Assembly: GCF_047675955.1 (NCBI RefSeq)
Contig: NC_132918.1
Location: 85,327,139-85,391,138 of the forward strand
Length of the DNA: 64,000 nucleotides
Origin: Chlorocebus sabaeus
Lineage: Eukaryota > Chordata > Mammalia > Primates > Cercopithecidae
Direction: 5' to 3'
Shown here: one piece after another, positions 34,263 to 45,835 of the stretch
How the letters are laid out: each line of letters opens with the position of its first letter
Position numbering within the stretch: the stretch's first letter is position 1
Notes under the pieces: generated by a model
Told to the model about the DNA's origin: nothing
The model's input: the letters and a program-made list of their open reading frames with translations, nothing else
Database searches by the model: none
Position numbers and translations under genes: made by a program

Positions 34263-34620
34263 AGTCTGTTTTGGTTGCTATAATAAAATATCATAAATTG
34301 GGTGGCCTATAAACAACAGATATTTATTTCTTACAGGTCTGGCGTCTGGAAAGTCTAAGATAAGGCACGAGTAGATTTGGTGAGTACTAGCTTTCTGGTT
34401 CATAGATGGCTGTCTTCATGTTATACCCTCATGTGTGGTAGAAGTGATGAAGGGTTTCCTGGCGTTTCTTATATAAGAGCACTAATTCCATTGGTGGAGG
34501 CTTTGCATTCATGACTTCATCAATTTTCAAAGGCCTTACTTTCAGATATTTCCACACTGGAGAATAGATGTGAAGCTATGAATTTTGGGAGAAACATACA
34601 TATTTAATCTATAATATCTA
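34263..34620 (-). repeat. MLT1 LTR (MLT1A-like)
   Basis: The plus strand starts GTCTGTTTTGGTTGCTATAA and has AATTGGGTGGCCTATAAACA, TTCTGGTTCATAGATGGC and AAGAGCACTAATTCCATT. It ends near GCTATGAATTTTGGGAG. This is the reverse complement of an MLT1A/B LTR. No internal sequence is attached. Confidence 0.8.
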
Positions 34621-35254
34621 TTCATTAGGCACTAATGCATTGACATTAACTATTAAGTGAGGCCAAGGACTTAAGAGTGTGTGTTGGCACTCCCTAACCT
34701 TCACCCACAAAGGAAGAGTCTACTTAGTCTCTTGCCGTTCCATTTCCTGCCTACTTCTCTCTTATCCTTAGAATCTGACATAGTCAAGCCACTCTTGTCT
34801 AGGTGAATTTTTCTCTTATGTGTTTGCCAAAATAATAATTCTTTCTTTCATTTCATCCAAATATACTTTATAGTTAGCTAAAATGATACTTCTTATCCTT
34901 GGAAGACCATTTAGCATTAGACAGAGCTGGTTTTGAGCTCATGGATAACTTAGAAATGTCAGCATCTCACAGAACATCCCCCATTCTTACCACAACTATG
35001 TGGGTATGAGGATGCCCAGACTAAGTTCTGCAGAACTCAGCTAAGAAGGATTCTCAGGGCTGCCAGTCTGACAATGAGATATCACAACTGTATCTGGGTT
35101 AAAATAATAAATATAAAAACTATAACCTCTGTGACAGTCTTTTCTCCTTCCCTTCAATTTTCAGTTGGTTACTTCATTCTTCTTCTCCTTCCTTTTTGCT
35201 TCCTTCTTCCTTTTATCTTACTTCCTAATTTGCCCTCTTATTTTTCACTAATTT
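34621..35254. other. Unassigned spacer
   Basis: No repeat or frame recognised. A C/T-rich patch (TTCTTCTCCTTCCTTTTTGC) lies at 35176-35225. Confidence 0.45.
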
Positions 35255-37900
35255 AGTCAGACATTCACTCAGCCAAATAGTTGGCACTATGCCATTGTTG
35301 TGAGTACTGCTGAGCATTATATTCAATTTTAGAAAAAAGTGTTCCTGCTCTCATAGAGTTTAGGTCTAGTGACAGAGAAGGAAATTCATGCAAAATCATA
35401 TAAATAAAGATCAAGTGAAACTTTGATAAGTGCTCTAGAAAGAGGTGGAAGGTAGTTTCAGAGCATATAATAGGGAGAAGAGAAGGCTTTTCTTAACAAG
35501 TAATGATACAGTAGAAATCTGAGGCACTGTAAGAGTTAATTAAGTTTAAAGAAAAGTGTTCTTTATTTTTAAACTTTATTTTAAGTTCAGGGGTACATGG
35601 TCAGGTTTGTTATAATATATAGGTAAGCTTGTGTCAGGTTTGTTTTACAGATTATTTAATCAGTCAGGAATTTAGCCTAGTATTCATTGGTTATTTTTTG
35701 TGATTCACTCCCTCCTCCAACTCTCCACTTTCCAGTAAGCCCCAGTGTGTGTTGTTCCCTTCTCTGTGTCCATATATTCACATTATTTAGTTCCCACTTA
35801 TAAGTAAGAACATGTGGTATTTGGTCTTCTGTTGCTGCATTGGTTTGCTGAGGATAATGATCTTCAGTTCCATCTATGTCCCTGCAAAGGGCATGATCTC
35901 GTTCCTCTGTATGGCTGCATAGTATTCCATGGTGTATATATATCACATTTTCCTTATCCAATCTGTCATTGATGGGCATTTAGATTGATTCCATGTCTTT
36001 GCTATTGTGAAGAGTGCTGCAGTGAACATACACATGGATGTGTCTTTATGACAGAATGATTTATATTCCTTTGGGTGTATACCCAGCAATGAGATTGCTG
36101 GATTGAGTGGTATTTCTCTTTTTAGGTCTTTGAGGAATTGCCACACTGTCTTCCACAATGGTTGAACTAATTTTCACCCCCACCAACAGTGTATAATTGT
36201 TCTTTTTTCTGCACAACCTCTCCAGCATCTGTTATTTTTTGACTTTTTAGTAATAGCCATTTTGACTATTGTGAGATGGTATCTCATTGTGATTTTTATT
36301 TGCATTTCTCTAATGATCAGTGATGTTGAGTTTTTTTTTTCATATGATTGTTGGCTGCATGTATGTCTTCCTTAGAAAAGTGTCTGTTCATGTACTTGCC
36401 CATTTTAGATTTTTTTCTTATAAATTTATTTAAGTTCCTTCTACATGCTGGATATTAGACCTTTGTCAGATGCATAATTTGCAAAAATGTTTTCCCATTC
36501 TGTAGGTTGTCTGTTTACTCTGTTGATAGTTTATTTTGCTGTGCATAAGCTCTTAAGTTTAATTAGATCCCATTTGTTAATTTTTGCTCTTGTTGTAATT
36601 GCTTTTGGCATCTTTATCATGAAATCTTTGCCTGTTTCTATGTCCAGGATGCTATTGCCTAGGTTGCCTTCCAGGGTTTTTATAGTTTTGGGTTTGACAT
36701 TTAAGTTTTAATTCTTCTTGAGTTGATTTTTGTATGTGGTGTGAGGAAAGGTTCAAATTTCAATCTTTTGCATATAGCTAGCCATTTATCACAGCACCAT
36801 TTATTGAATAGGGAGTCCTTTCCCTATTGGGAAAAAAAACTTCAGCTTTGTCAAAGATCAGATGATTGTAGGTGTGTGACTTTATTTCTGGGCTCTCTGT
36901 TCTATTCCATTGGTCTGTGTGTCTGTTTTTGTGGGAAGAGCTTTCAAACAGAAAGAAGAACATGTGCATACACACATTGGTAGTAATATATATGACACAT
37001 TCAAGAAACAAAAAGAAGACCAGTGCAGCTAGAGTACCCGGAAAAAAATAAGCATGGAAGCATATGATGTTGGAAAAATAGGTGGGGACCAAACAATGCA
37101 GGTTAACATTAAGAATATTTGTCTCTATTCTAAAAGAATAGAAGGACATTAAATGTTTTAAAGATGAGGATACTTAGACTTCTATTTTGAAAAGATGCCT
37201 TCGGTTGCAGGAAAATAGAGAATGAATTGGCAGTTTGTAACTAAGATTACAGAAATGACTCAAAGTATTAATTTCAGGGAATTAGTTACCTAGTTTATGA
37301 AGTGGATTAAAAAGTCAAAGTGAGGTAAACCAGAGTTAGCAGCAGCTTGATGTCCCTAGCATGCCCAGGCTGGGAGGGCAAAGGAAAGAGGTGACGGACT
37401 GGTGTCCAGGGCCCATGGTTTTCTATTGGAAGCTGGAATCATAAAAGGTAAGCTCTATATCACAGAAAAGATAGAGAACAGTGCCATGAAAATAGCTGGC
37501 TCGTCCCTACCATCCTCCAATATCCTGCCACTATCTCTCATTGGCAGAATCATCAGGAAGCCAGCTGACACATGTCTGGGTTATCAAAGTGTGCAATGGT
37601 TAATCTCCCTACAATGTCAAGCAGCACACAGGAAGAATGAGGGTCTAAGGCCGAATCAGTCTAGAACTAGCAGAAAGAGCAGGAGTGAATGGTGAGGTTG
37701 GCGGTGCATATTTGGAGGTATTGAAATAATTCAGCAGCTTATACTAAACTACTGGCAGAGAAAATGGGGAGAAGTGTATTTAAGACATATTTAAAAGAAA
37801 AAATCAGTAAGACTTGGTGACGGATTAAATTTGAGAATTAAGGAAATATGAAGTATAAAAAATTTCAACTATTTTCTTTGATTGGGTTAGTTTTGTGGTT
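35255..37900 (-). mobile_element. L2 LINE split by an L1
   Basis: An L2 on the minus strand in two collinear parts: 35255-35561 (3'UTR side, with CTGCTCTCATAGAGTTTAGG and GATAAGTGCTCTAGAAAG) and 36938-37900. The second part has the ORF2 C-terminal and RT-region sequence (AAGAGCTTTCAAACAGAAAG, AGAAGACCAGTGCAGCTAG, GACTTGGTGACGGATTAAAT). The break matches the L1 at 35562-36937. The copy is highly decayed. Confidence 0.75.
35562..36937 (-). mobile_element. LINE-1, 5'-truncated, inside L2
   Basis: A 1.4-kb L1 on the minus strand, with 3'UTR TTAAGTTCAGGGGTACATGG and ORF2 C-terminal sequence up to CATTGGTCTGTGTGTCTG, then an abrupt end. The surviving ORF2 pieces at 35677-35979 and 35943-36158 lie in different frames, showing a frameshift. 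No clear target duplication. It interrupts the L2 sequence. Confidence 0.92.
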
Positions 37901-40199
37901 TCTGCAGAACTATAAAGCTGTCACTCAAAAATAATCCCTGAGTGTTTAACCAAATTGCTACTCCAAGTTATAATAAGAAAGGGTAGCCAGCAATTGGCTA
38001 GATGGCATGCAGCAGAGAAAGAGGGAGATTGGCTGCTACCATGGAAACATTTGTTATTGTCACCAGGAGGCACAGGAGAGAACAGCAAGTCCTATTAACT
38101 GAGGAACAGAGGATTTGTGGAATAATATTAATAGATCTCCCAGATATCTCTTTTACTGATGATAAAAACCAACTCACTACAGAAATTTAAAAGATACCAT
38201 ACCAGATATGATAATAAATGCTAGGGCTGTGTGTGTGTGTGTGTGTGTGTGTGAAGTAGTTGAAAAATACCTTGAGAATTTCTACAAAAAGCCATGTAGG
38301 TAGTCCAAAAAATAAGTCTCTCAAGACATCAGAACAAAGGTGAAGATGAAGCTGTGGCATAAAAGAATTCATGGGCCAAAACATGAATGGCTGCCACCTT
38401 ATCCTGTGCATTTGCAACTGCATTTAAGTGGGTGAGGTGGAGTGGACAAGAGAGCTTAGTAGTCATTAGACCTGTTCTCAACAGCTTTTGCCTGGTTCGT
38501 AAGTCCTCAGGGGAGAGTCAGGACCTTGACACACTATGCTTCCACTTATGATAATTTATGCATTTTTAACTTTAGTAATAATGTAAGCAAAAGATAGCTA
38601 AAGCAATTTTGTCAGTAATAACCCAGCTATATGATGATGCACTACTTCCATGGCTCAATGAGACATTAATTAAGTGCCTAACATATGCATGGCTTTGTGC
38701 TAGTTTCTTAAAGGGCTGCAAAGAAATACAGAGCACATTTCAGCACCAATGCAGCAAGATTCTTTCATTTTTAATTTTAGTAACACAATTTATTAGCTCT
38801 AGCAACACTGAATTCCAAGCAAATCCACCCACTAGTATCCACCTACTAGATACCTACTACAATCTCACATATAATAAAACCTCAGTCTAAATTCATGTGA
38901 AAGAAAATCTGTTTTATGGATTAGAAAAGTTAATGTGTATGTGTAAAAGCCATAGGATTTGAAAAGATCCTGTGGACATTATCAAATAAGAATGACATGA
39001 AGTGTTTGAGGTAGACAAAAAGCACTATTAAACAGGTAGTTTGTTTTGGAAAAGCCTCAAAATGCCATTCTGACAAGCACACAATCTCTGAGGATCAACA
39101 AAATAATTCTGGAAGATACATTTTTTTGTGCCAGGAATTAGATTATAATCAGGTCTTTTTCATAGAAAAATAATTTTAAAAAATCATCAAGGAAACAATC
39201 AGGTGACTTGCCAGAGATAGAAAACTGAAGAGCAAGATGTAAATGTCTCGATAGAAACTGTATGAAGGGCAAGTTTACCAAACTGTTGAACTTGTGATCT
39301 TTGATTTTGTGGAGGTAATCAACATCCAACTTTAATTCTACATTGCAGAAACAATAGAATCACATTGAAAGACAATGGAAAGCCTTAGAGATAAAACCAG
39401 GCCCTTGCCTAAGATACTTGATACCTACTTTTAGGGTTCAATCAGAAATTTTGGCATCCTAAAGAAGAAAGAAGCAGGGATTCAAATTGAAAGAATTTAT
39501 TTTGCATTGAGACAGGATCGAGGGAAAAAGGAAATGGTGGAGGTACTGAGCACACTGAGAGTATTGTGCAATTCTCCCTCACTGAACAGTTCCCTGACCT
39601 TGACCCTGAGTTTTCAGCTTCATTCAACTCCAGGGACTGCCAAGGGAAGGCATCTGTTCTGGAGCTTTGCTCATCTGGTTGATAGGGAGGGATAAGAATG
39701 GCAAAAGGAAGGTGTAGAGGATTTACTGGTTTGGGAGAGGTCTCTTTAAAAATCATTGTTTTGAAAGTTGGAGCTCTGTAATTTCCAGTGTTAGATCAAA
39801 GCCTGGTACGTCTGATAGGAATTAATCTTCTACTTACTTTGTGTTTAAGAGTGGCTTCCTGTGCCCAGAAATAAGTTGGAGTCATGGACGACTGAGTGGT
39901 GTTTCGAACTGTAGAAAAGCATGACCACAAAATCAACTCAGTTGCACGGAGTACTGGCCATGTGGTCATTATGGGTGCTGAGCATGTCTTCCCCGTCTAT
40001 TAGACTTTAGCCTCTCTATCTCTTACAAAGTAGACTATCACCTTATATTGTGGATGTCAGCTACTCAGTGACTCTATTAATATGTGAAAATTCAGAATTA
40101 TGAAGGGAAAAATTCGGAATCATCCTTTTGACTAAGGATAGTATATTGGCTCACAAGTTTACAATTTGCCAAAAGTCAGACCCCTAAGGAATGCATGCA
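37901..40199. other. Mostly unassigned 2.3-kb stretch
   Basis: It holds the TG microsatellite and a possible reverse L2 scrap at 38655-38765 (TTAAGTGCCTAACATATGCA, GCTTTGTGCTAG). The segment 39430-39780 reads open on the minus strand for 104 codons and has AATAAA near its end, but no known domain; an old LTR is possible. The rest shows nothing recognisable. Confidence 0.4.
38228..38253. repeat. (TG)n microsatellite
   Basis: About 12-13 uninterrupted TG units. Runs of this length are often length-polymorphic. Confidence 0.95.
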
Positions 40200-40425
40200 C
40201 AGATAATCCCCAACTTCTGAAGGTTTGATTTACAGTTATTCAACTTTACAATGGTAAAAAAGTAATACCCATTCAGTAGAAATTGTATTTCTCTTGCAAT
40301 GCTGGGCAGTGGTAGTGAGCCACAGTTCCCCATCAGTCATATATTTTAAATTTATGATATTTTCAACTTGTGATTTATCAAGATGCAATTCCATTTTTAA
40401 GTCAAGGAGCATCTGTATTCCATAG
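40200..40425. mobile_element. Tigger-family DNA transposon fragment
   Basis: Blocks such as ACAGTTATTCAACTTTACAA, AATACCCATTCAGTAGAAAT, GCAATGCTGGGCAGTGG and TTTTCAACTTGTGATTTATC, with AAGTCAAGGAGCATCTGTAT at the end, match the pattern of short pogo/Tigger-derived elements as I remember them. The family name is uncertain. Confidence 0.6.
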
Positions 40426-40888
40426 AGAAACACAATTATGTTTTTAGGAAAATAAAACATTAATGATGAAAAAATATGGAATTTTAAATAGAAAAATTTA
40501 TATGGACTATATGAACAAAACGAAGTTAAATACAAGACTCATCTGATTATTATAAACTCAAACATTACTGATGGCAGTACAGTTGGACATCATCCGTTGG
40601 ATAGCAATTTGACAATACATATGAAATGTCATAAAAAATTTAGTAATCCTATTTATTGAAAAGTGCCAAAGAAAATGTAAAAGAAAGGGGCTGTATGCAA
40701 GAAGATTATTATCAAATTAAATTAATTAAAATGTTCAATTATAAGACAATATTTCAGTAAAATAGATCTTATCTATTTAATGGACTATTGCCTATGTAAT
40801 AAAATAATAATTATAGCTACTAAGCAGTACCATAAATATGTCAATATAAAAATGTTGAACGGGAACAACAAAATTCACTAAGTTAAGG

Positions 40889-40947
40889 GTATGTATATAT
40901 ATATACACACACACACACATACATATATATACGCATATATATATTCT
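40889..40947. repeat. (TA)n/(CA)n microsatellite
   Basis: Alternating TA and CA units (TATATATATACACACACACA and neighbours), almost entirely alternating purine-pyrimidine. Confidence 0.95.
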
Positions 40948-41329
40948 GGTTAGAGTAATAAAAAATTATCTGTGCATGGATAGACACTGAAAGATACAAT
41001 GGAGAGTCACTTTTTTCTATTGTCTTGCTTTTATGTATCAAAAGAATGTTTTTATTTTTAATTTTGTGGGAACAAGGTCTGCCTTTTCTCTATTTTTCTC
41101 ACTCTTTTCTATACATAGATGGACAGAAGACTAATCCGATTGGTGAGTTTGGGGGAAGGGGTCACTGTACATCTACATCCTTGCCTTTGCTCTTTTCTGG
41201 GCCTTGAAGACATAGGCTGCAGACATTTTTGCTTTGCTCCAGCATCCTTCTATGGGTAAGGCTTCTGGGACAGGCCTGTCCCTTGCAAAGCACTCCTGAC
41301 ATTTTGCAACTTCACTGACTATGACTAGG
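40948..41329 (+). other. Unassigned sequence with a microexon-like stretch
   Basis: The plus strand has a long T/C-rich run (41080-41110) ending ATACATAG, then 24 nt (41119-41142), then GTGAGT. That is the order of a 3' splice site, a tiny exon and a 5' splice site. The 24 nt would encode MDRRLIRL in one frame. Chance is a real possibility; no neighbouring exon was found. Confidence 0.2.
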
Positions 41330-43101
41330 TGCATATATCAATTCTGTGGGGTTAGGAATAAGATGTTTTTTGGTGGTTGTGTCTTTATCTGGTTTTGGTA
41401 TTATGGTAATGTTGGCCTTATAGATAAGTTCAGAAGTATTCCCTCCTCTTCATTTATTTATTTTTTTGAAATAGGTTGTGTATAATTGATATTAGTTCTT
41501 TAAATGTTTGGAAGAATTCTGCAGTGAATCTGTCAGTTCCTAGACTTTTATTTGATGGGATTCTTTTTATTACTGCTTTGAGTTTATGACTTACTTGTCT
41601 GTTCAGGTTTTCTAATTCTTCATGGTTCAATCTTGGTAGGTTTTATGTTTCCAGACATTTATCCATTTTTTCTAGGCTTTCAATTCTGTTGGCATATATT
41701 TGTTTATAATTGTCTCTATTGATTCTCTGTATTACTATAGTGTCAGTAGTAATGTTTCCTTTTTCCTTTTCATTTATTTGGTTCTTCTCTCTTTTTTTCT
41801 TAGTCTAGAGAGATAAAAGTTCCTTGGTTATCTTTTTGATAAAGTAAGATTTTGTTTTGTTGATCTTTTTCTTAGTCTCAATTTTATTTGTTTCTACTCT
41901 GAACTTTATTATTTCTTTTCTTCTACTGTTTTGGGTTGCTTTGGTTTTGCTTTTCAAGTTCCTCGAGATTATCATTAGGTTGTTTATTTGGAGTCTTTCC
42001 ATTTGTTTTTCATATAGGCATTTATTGCTATAAACTTTCCTCTTAGTACTGCTTTTGCTGTATCCCCTAGGTTCTGTTATGTTGTATTCCTATTTTTGTT
42101 TCCAAAAAAATTTTAAATTTTCTTCTTAATTTCTTCATTGACCCATTGGTTGTTCATAAACTTGATGCTTTATTTCCCAGTATTGTTCAGTTTCCAAAGT
42201 ACCTTTTGTTATTTATTTGTGTTTTTACTTTATTATGGTCAGAAAATATACTTGTTATGATGAAGAATTTTTAAAATTTTTTGTCTTGTTTTGTGGCCTA
42301 ACATATGGTCTACACGGTGGAAATGCTGAGAAGAAAAATGTATATTCTGCAGCAGTCAGACAAAATGTTCTGTAAATGTCTCTTAGGGCCATGTGGCCTA
42401 GAGTATAGTTTAACTCCAATGTTTCTTCATTGATTTCCTACCTTGATGATCTGTTCATTATCCAAAGTGGACTATTGAAGTATCCTACTATTTTTGTATT
42501 GTAATCTATTTCTCCCTTTAGATTTATTGATATTTGCTTTATATATCTGGGTGCTCTTGTATTGAGTAGATAATATGTTTATTATTGTTAGATCCACTTA
42601 AGGAATCATTATATAATGCTTATATAATGACCTTTATCATTATATAATGACTTTCTTTGTCTTTTGTTTGTTTGTTTTTGACTTAAAGTCTATTTTTCCA
42701 ATGTAGTACAGCTACTCCTGATCTTTTTTGGTTTCCATCTCCATGTAGTATCTTTTTCCATCCCTTTACCTTCAGTCTGTGTATGTCTTTATATGTGAAG
42801 TGATTTTCTTGTAGGCAGCCTAGTTAGGTTTTATTTTTAATTTATTAAGCCACTCTATGTCTTTTAATTGTAGAATTTAGTTTATTTATATTCAATATTA
42901 TCTTTAATAGGTAAGGCTCTATTCCTACTATTTTATTACTTGTTTCCTAGTTTTTGTGTAGTTCCTCTCTTCCTTTATTACTCTCTTTATATGTGGTTAA
43001 GTGATTTTCTTTGGTAGTATATTTAAATTTTTTTTTCAACTTTTGAGTGTCTTATACATTTTTGCTTTTTTGTTACCATGAAACTTACTAAAATCATCCT
43101 G

Positions 43102-43408
43102 TAGTGGCTAAGCACAGTGGCTCACGCCTGTAATCCCAGCACTTTGGAAGGCCGAGGTGCGTGGATCACCTGAGGTCAAAAGTTCAAGACAAGCCTGGCC
43201 AACATGGTAAAACCCCATCTCTACTAAAAATACAAAAAATTATCCAGGTATGGTGGTAGGCACTGGTAATCCTAGCTACTTGGGAGGCTGAGGCAGGAGA
43301 ATCACTTGAATCCAGGAGGCAGATGTTACAGTGAGCCGAGATCATGCCATTGTGCTCCAGCCTGGGTGATGAGAGTGAAACTCGGTCTCAAAAGGGAAAA
43401 AAAAAATC
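43102..43408 (+). mobile_element. Alu (AluS-like) inside L1
   Basis: A full-length Alu on the plus strand, opposite to the host L1, from about AAGCACAGTGGCTCACGCC to the A-rich tail at 43399-43408. Imperfect flanks AAATCATCCTGTA (43093-43105 region) and AAATCATTCTATA (43406-43418) look like a target duplication. Confidence 0.93.
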
Positions 43409-43699
43409 ATTCTATACTTATAACAAACATTTAAAACTAATACTGACTTAACTATAAATGCAACAACAACAACAAAAAAGAAATCAAACAACTTCCCGAA
43501 CAAAAACCTGGTATATATACATTGTGAATTAATTTCCTTCTTCCTCTACATTTTGAATTTTTTGTGTTACAATTCACATTTTTGTATTTCTTGTTGTTTT
43601 ACACATTTTTGTAGTTATTCTTACTTTTAATAGTTTTGTGGTTTGGTCTTCTTACTAAAGACACAAGTGCTGTAAACACTACAATTACAATATTAGTAT

Positions 43700-44180
43700 T
43701 ACAATTACATTAGCATCCTTTTCTTTCAGTTTGAAGAACTGCCTTTAGAATTTCTTGTAGAATAGGTCTGGTAGTGATAAATTCTCTCAGCTTTTGTTTG
43801 TCTGGGAAAGTCTTTATCTCTTCTTCATTTCTGAAGGATAAGTTTGCACAGTGTTCTTGTTTAACCATTTTTTTCCCCTCAGAACTCTGAATATATTGTC
43901 CCATTCTCTCCTGGCCTGTAAGGTTTCAGCTGAAAGCCTTTTGCCAGGCATATTAGATCTTCCTTTATATGTTTTTTTCCTTCTTTTCTCTCACTGCTTT
44001 CAGGATCCTCTCTTTGCCTACCACCTTTGAGAATTTGACTGTAATATTTCTTGGGGTATTCTTATTTGGGTTGAATCCGATTGATGACCTTAGACCTTCC
44101 TGTACCTGACTGTTTGTATCTTTCTGCAGGTATGAAAAGTTTTCTATTGTTTCTATGGTTGTTTCTACCATTTTGTCTTT
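43700..44180 (-). pseudogene. L1 ORF1 remnant
   Basis: Two frames keep parts of the L1 ORF1 protein, an RNA-binding chaperone. 43965-44171 has FNPNKNTPRNI and KERILKAVREKK. 43710-43904 has EEEIKTFPDKQKLREF and ITTRPILQEILK, from the C-terminal domain. They lie in the expected order on the minus strand but are separated by stops and frameshifts. No full reading frame exists. Confidence 0.85.
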
Positions 44181-45137
44181 CTCAGTTCCCTCTTTAACTC
44201 CAATAACCTAAATATTGCTCTTTTTATGTCATCCAATAGATCACATACACTTTGTTTTTTTCTTTATATTCTTTTTTCATTTTCTTCTTCTGACTATATA
44301 TTTTCAAATAGTCTGTCTTCAAGCTCAATGATTCTTCTCTTTTTTTTCCCATCAATTCAGCTGTTGATGCTCTGTTGCATTTTTTTATTTCATTCATTGT
44401 ATTTTTATGTTTCAGGATTTATGGTTTTTTTTTTGTTTGTTTTAGTTATTTCATCTCTCTGTTAAGTTTCTCTGATAAATTTCAAATTGATTCTCTCTGT
44501 TTTCTTGACGTTTGTTTTCTTAAAATAGCTTTGTTGAATTATTTGTCTGAGGGATTATACATCTCCATTACTTTAGGGCTAGTTTCTGGTGCCTTATTTT
44601 GTCTGCTTGATGAGGTCATATTTTCCTGAATGTTCTTGATACTTGTAGAGTGTGATATTGTGTATACATTGAGTGCTTAGGTAAGTATTTTAGTCTTCAC
44701 AGGCTGGCTTTTTATGTGCCTGTCCCTCAAAGGGCCTTCTGGAGATTCTAAGCTGACCGATTGTTGTGTTTCCTGAGCCTGTGACCTCAGTAGTCATCTT
44801 AACCCTAGTGGATTCTCTAAGCCCAGGTTTGTCAAGAGTCTCACAAAGGCTGAGAGTTTGACATGACTTTCCAGCCTAGATAGACCTGGGGAAGATCTAA
44901 GTAGGGTACTAAGGCTGTGTGGGAATGCTGCCAAGGTACCTGAGTCTGGAAGGCTATCCCAGTGACATAGATAGGTGTGCCTCCCAGTAGGTCTTTGCAC
45001 AGGCAGAAATGGTTTCCAACTACAACAAGAAGAGCTGAAGATGTGACTAGAACCCCTTGGGACTGGCTATGGGACAGACTGAAGAGCCCATCTCTTTGGT
45101 CCAGACAGGTAGATAGTTCTCAGCAAGTCCTTGTGCA

Positions 45138-45252
45138 GGTGGGATAGATTTTCCTGTTTGTAGTGAGAGGGACCACAGGTGGGATAGATTCCTGTTTGTA
45201 GCGAGAGGGACCACAGGTGGGATAGATTCCTGTTTGTAGTGAGAGGGACCAG
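45138..45252 (-). repeat. Three 38-bp tandem repeats in L1 5'UTR
   Basis: The unit GGTGGGATAGATTCCTGTTT continues to GGACCACA and is present three times in a row (about 45138-45177, 45178-45215, 45216-45252). The first copy is 2 bp longer and the others differ by one or two bases. They lie where an L1 internal promoter region would be. Old L1 5'UTRs sometimes carry tandem monomers. Confidence 0.92.
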
Positions 45253-45835
45253 ACCTAACACTGTGCCTCTTTGGGATCTGCTGTGGAAAAGAAGTTGGCT
45301 GGTGTGCCTGTCTAGGAGGGTTAGATTCCCTGGCTGGGAAATATGGGCAAGTCTCCTCTGAGTCATTGTTGAGCAGCTCTGAGCTGGGAGGTCACCTGAA
45401 GAAGGCTGGTACAGCACCACAGGGCAACTTTCGGGTTCTACTGCCAAGATCAATGTTAGTGAGCAGACCAGCCTTTCTGCCAAGGGACTGGGGTGCCCAA
45501 TTTCTTCAGGACCACATGGCAGCTGATTTTGGTTACAGGTTCAAAGCCAAACAGGGCTGTAGCCAAGCCCCTTGGGGGACTGAACTATTACTAAACTTGA
45601 ACCTAGAAGCAAGCTCAGCAGATCAGCCACGCGGATGTTGATCTGCACTTTTGAAACAACCCTCCAAGGACTTGAGCTCTACCAGGGTTTCACAAACTCC
45701 TACCTGAATCCTGTGGCTCTCACAGAGAGACTTTTGATTCTAGGTAGATGCAGAATTTTTGTGTTTTATAGGGGGTGTTAGCAGATTACCTTCTGTTTTA
45801 CCATTTTGATGACATCAGTCCTTCTATGATTCTCT

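Larger units (their letters stand above)
41330..45835 (-). mobile_element. LINE-1 with 5'UTR and ORF1, lacking its 3' end
   Basis: An old L1 on the minus strand, about 4.5 kb including an Alu. From its 5' end (right): a 5'UTR of about 1.1 kb with tandem repeats (44700-45835), ORF1 remnant (43700-44640), then ORF2 endonuclease region (about 41900-42800) and the start of reverse transcriptase. It stops at about 41330, before the RT active site, the C-terminus and the 3'UTR. Most L1s are missing the other end. Subfamily is L1M/L1PB-like. All frames are broken. Confidence 0.85.

Noticed and set aside
44226..44629. Overlapping hydrophobic plus-strand frames that look like membrane proteins
   Set aside because: They are antisense to L1 ORF1 and reflect T-rich complement sequence.
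45138..45252. Regular repeats resembling a CRISPR array
   Set aside because: The units are adjacent without unique spacers, and the setting is a primate L1 5'UTR.
45067..45483. 138-codon minus-strand frame with repeated peptide units
   Set aside because: It is the L1 5'UTR; the peptide repetition comes from the 38-bp tandem repeats.
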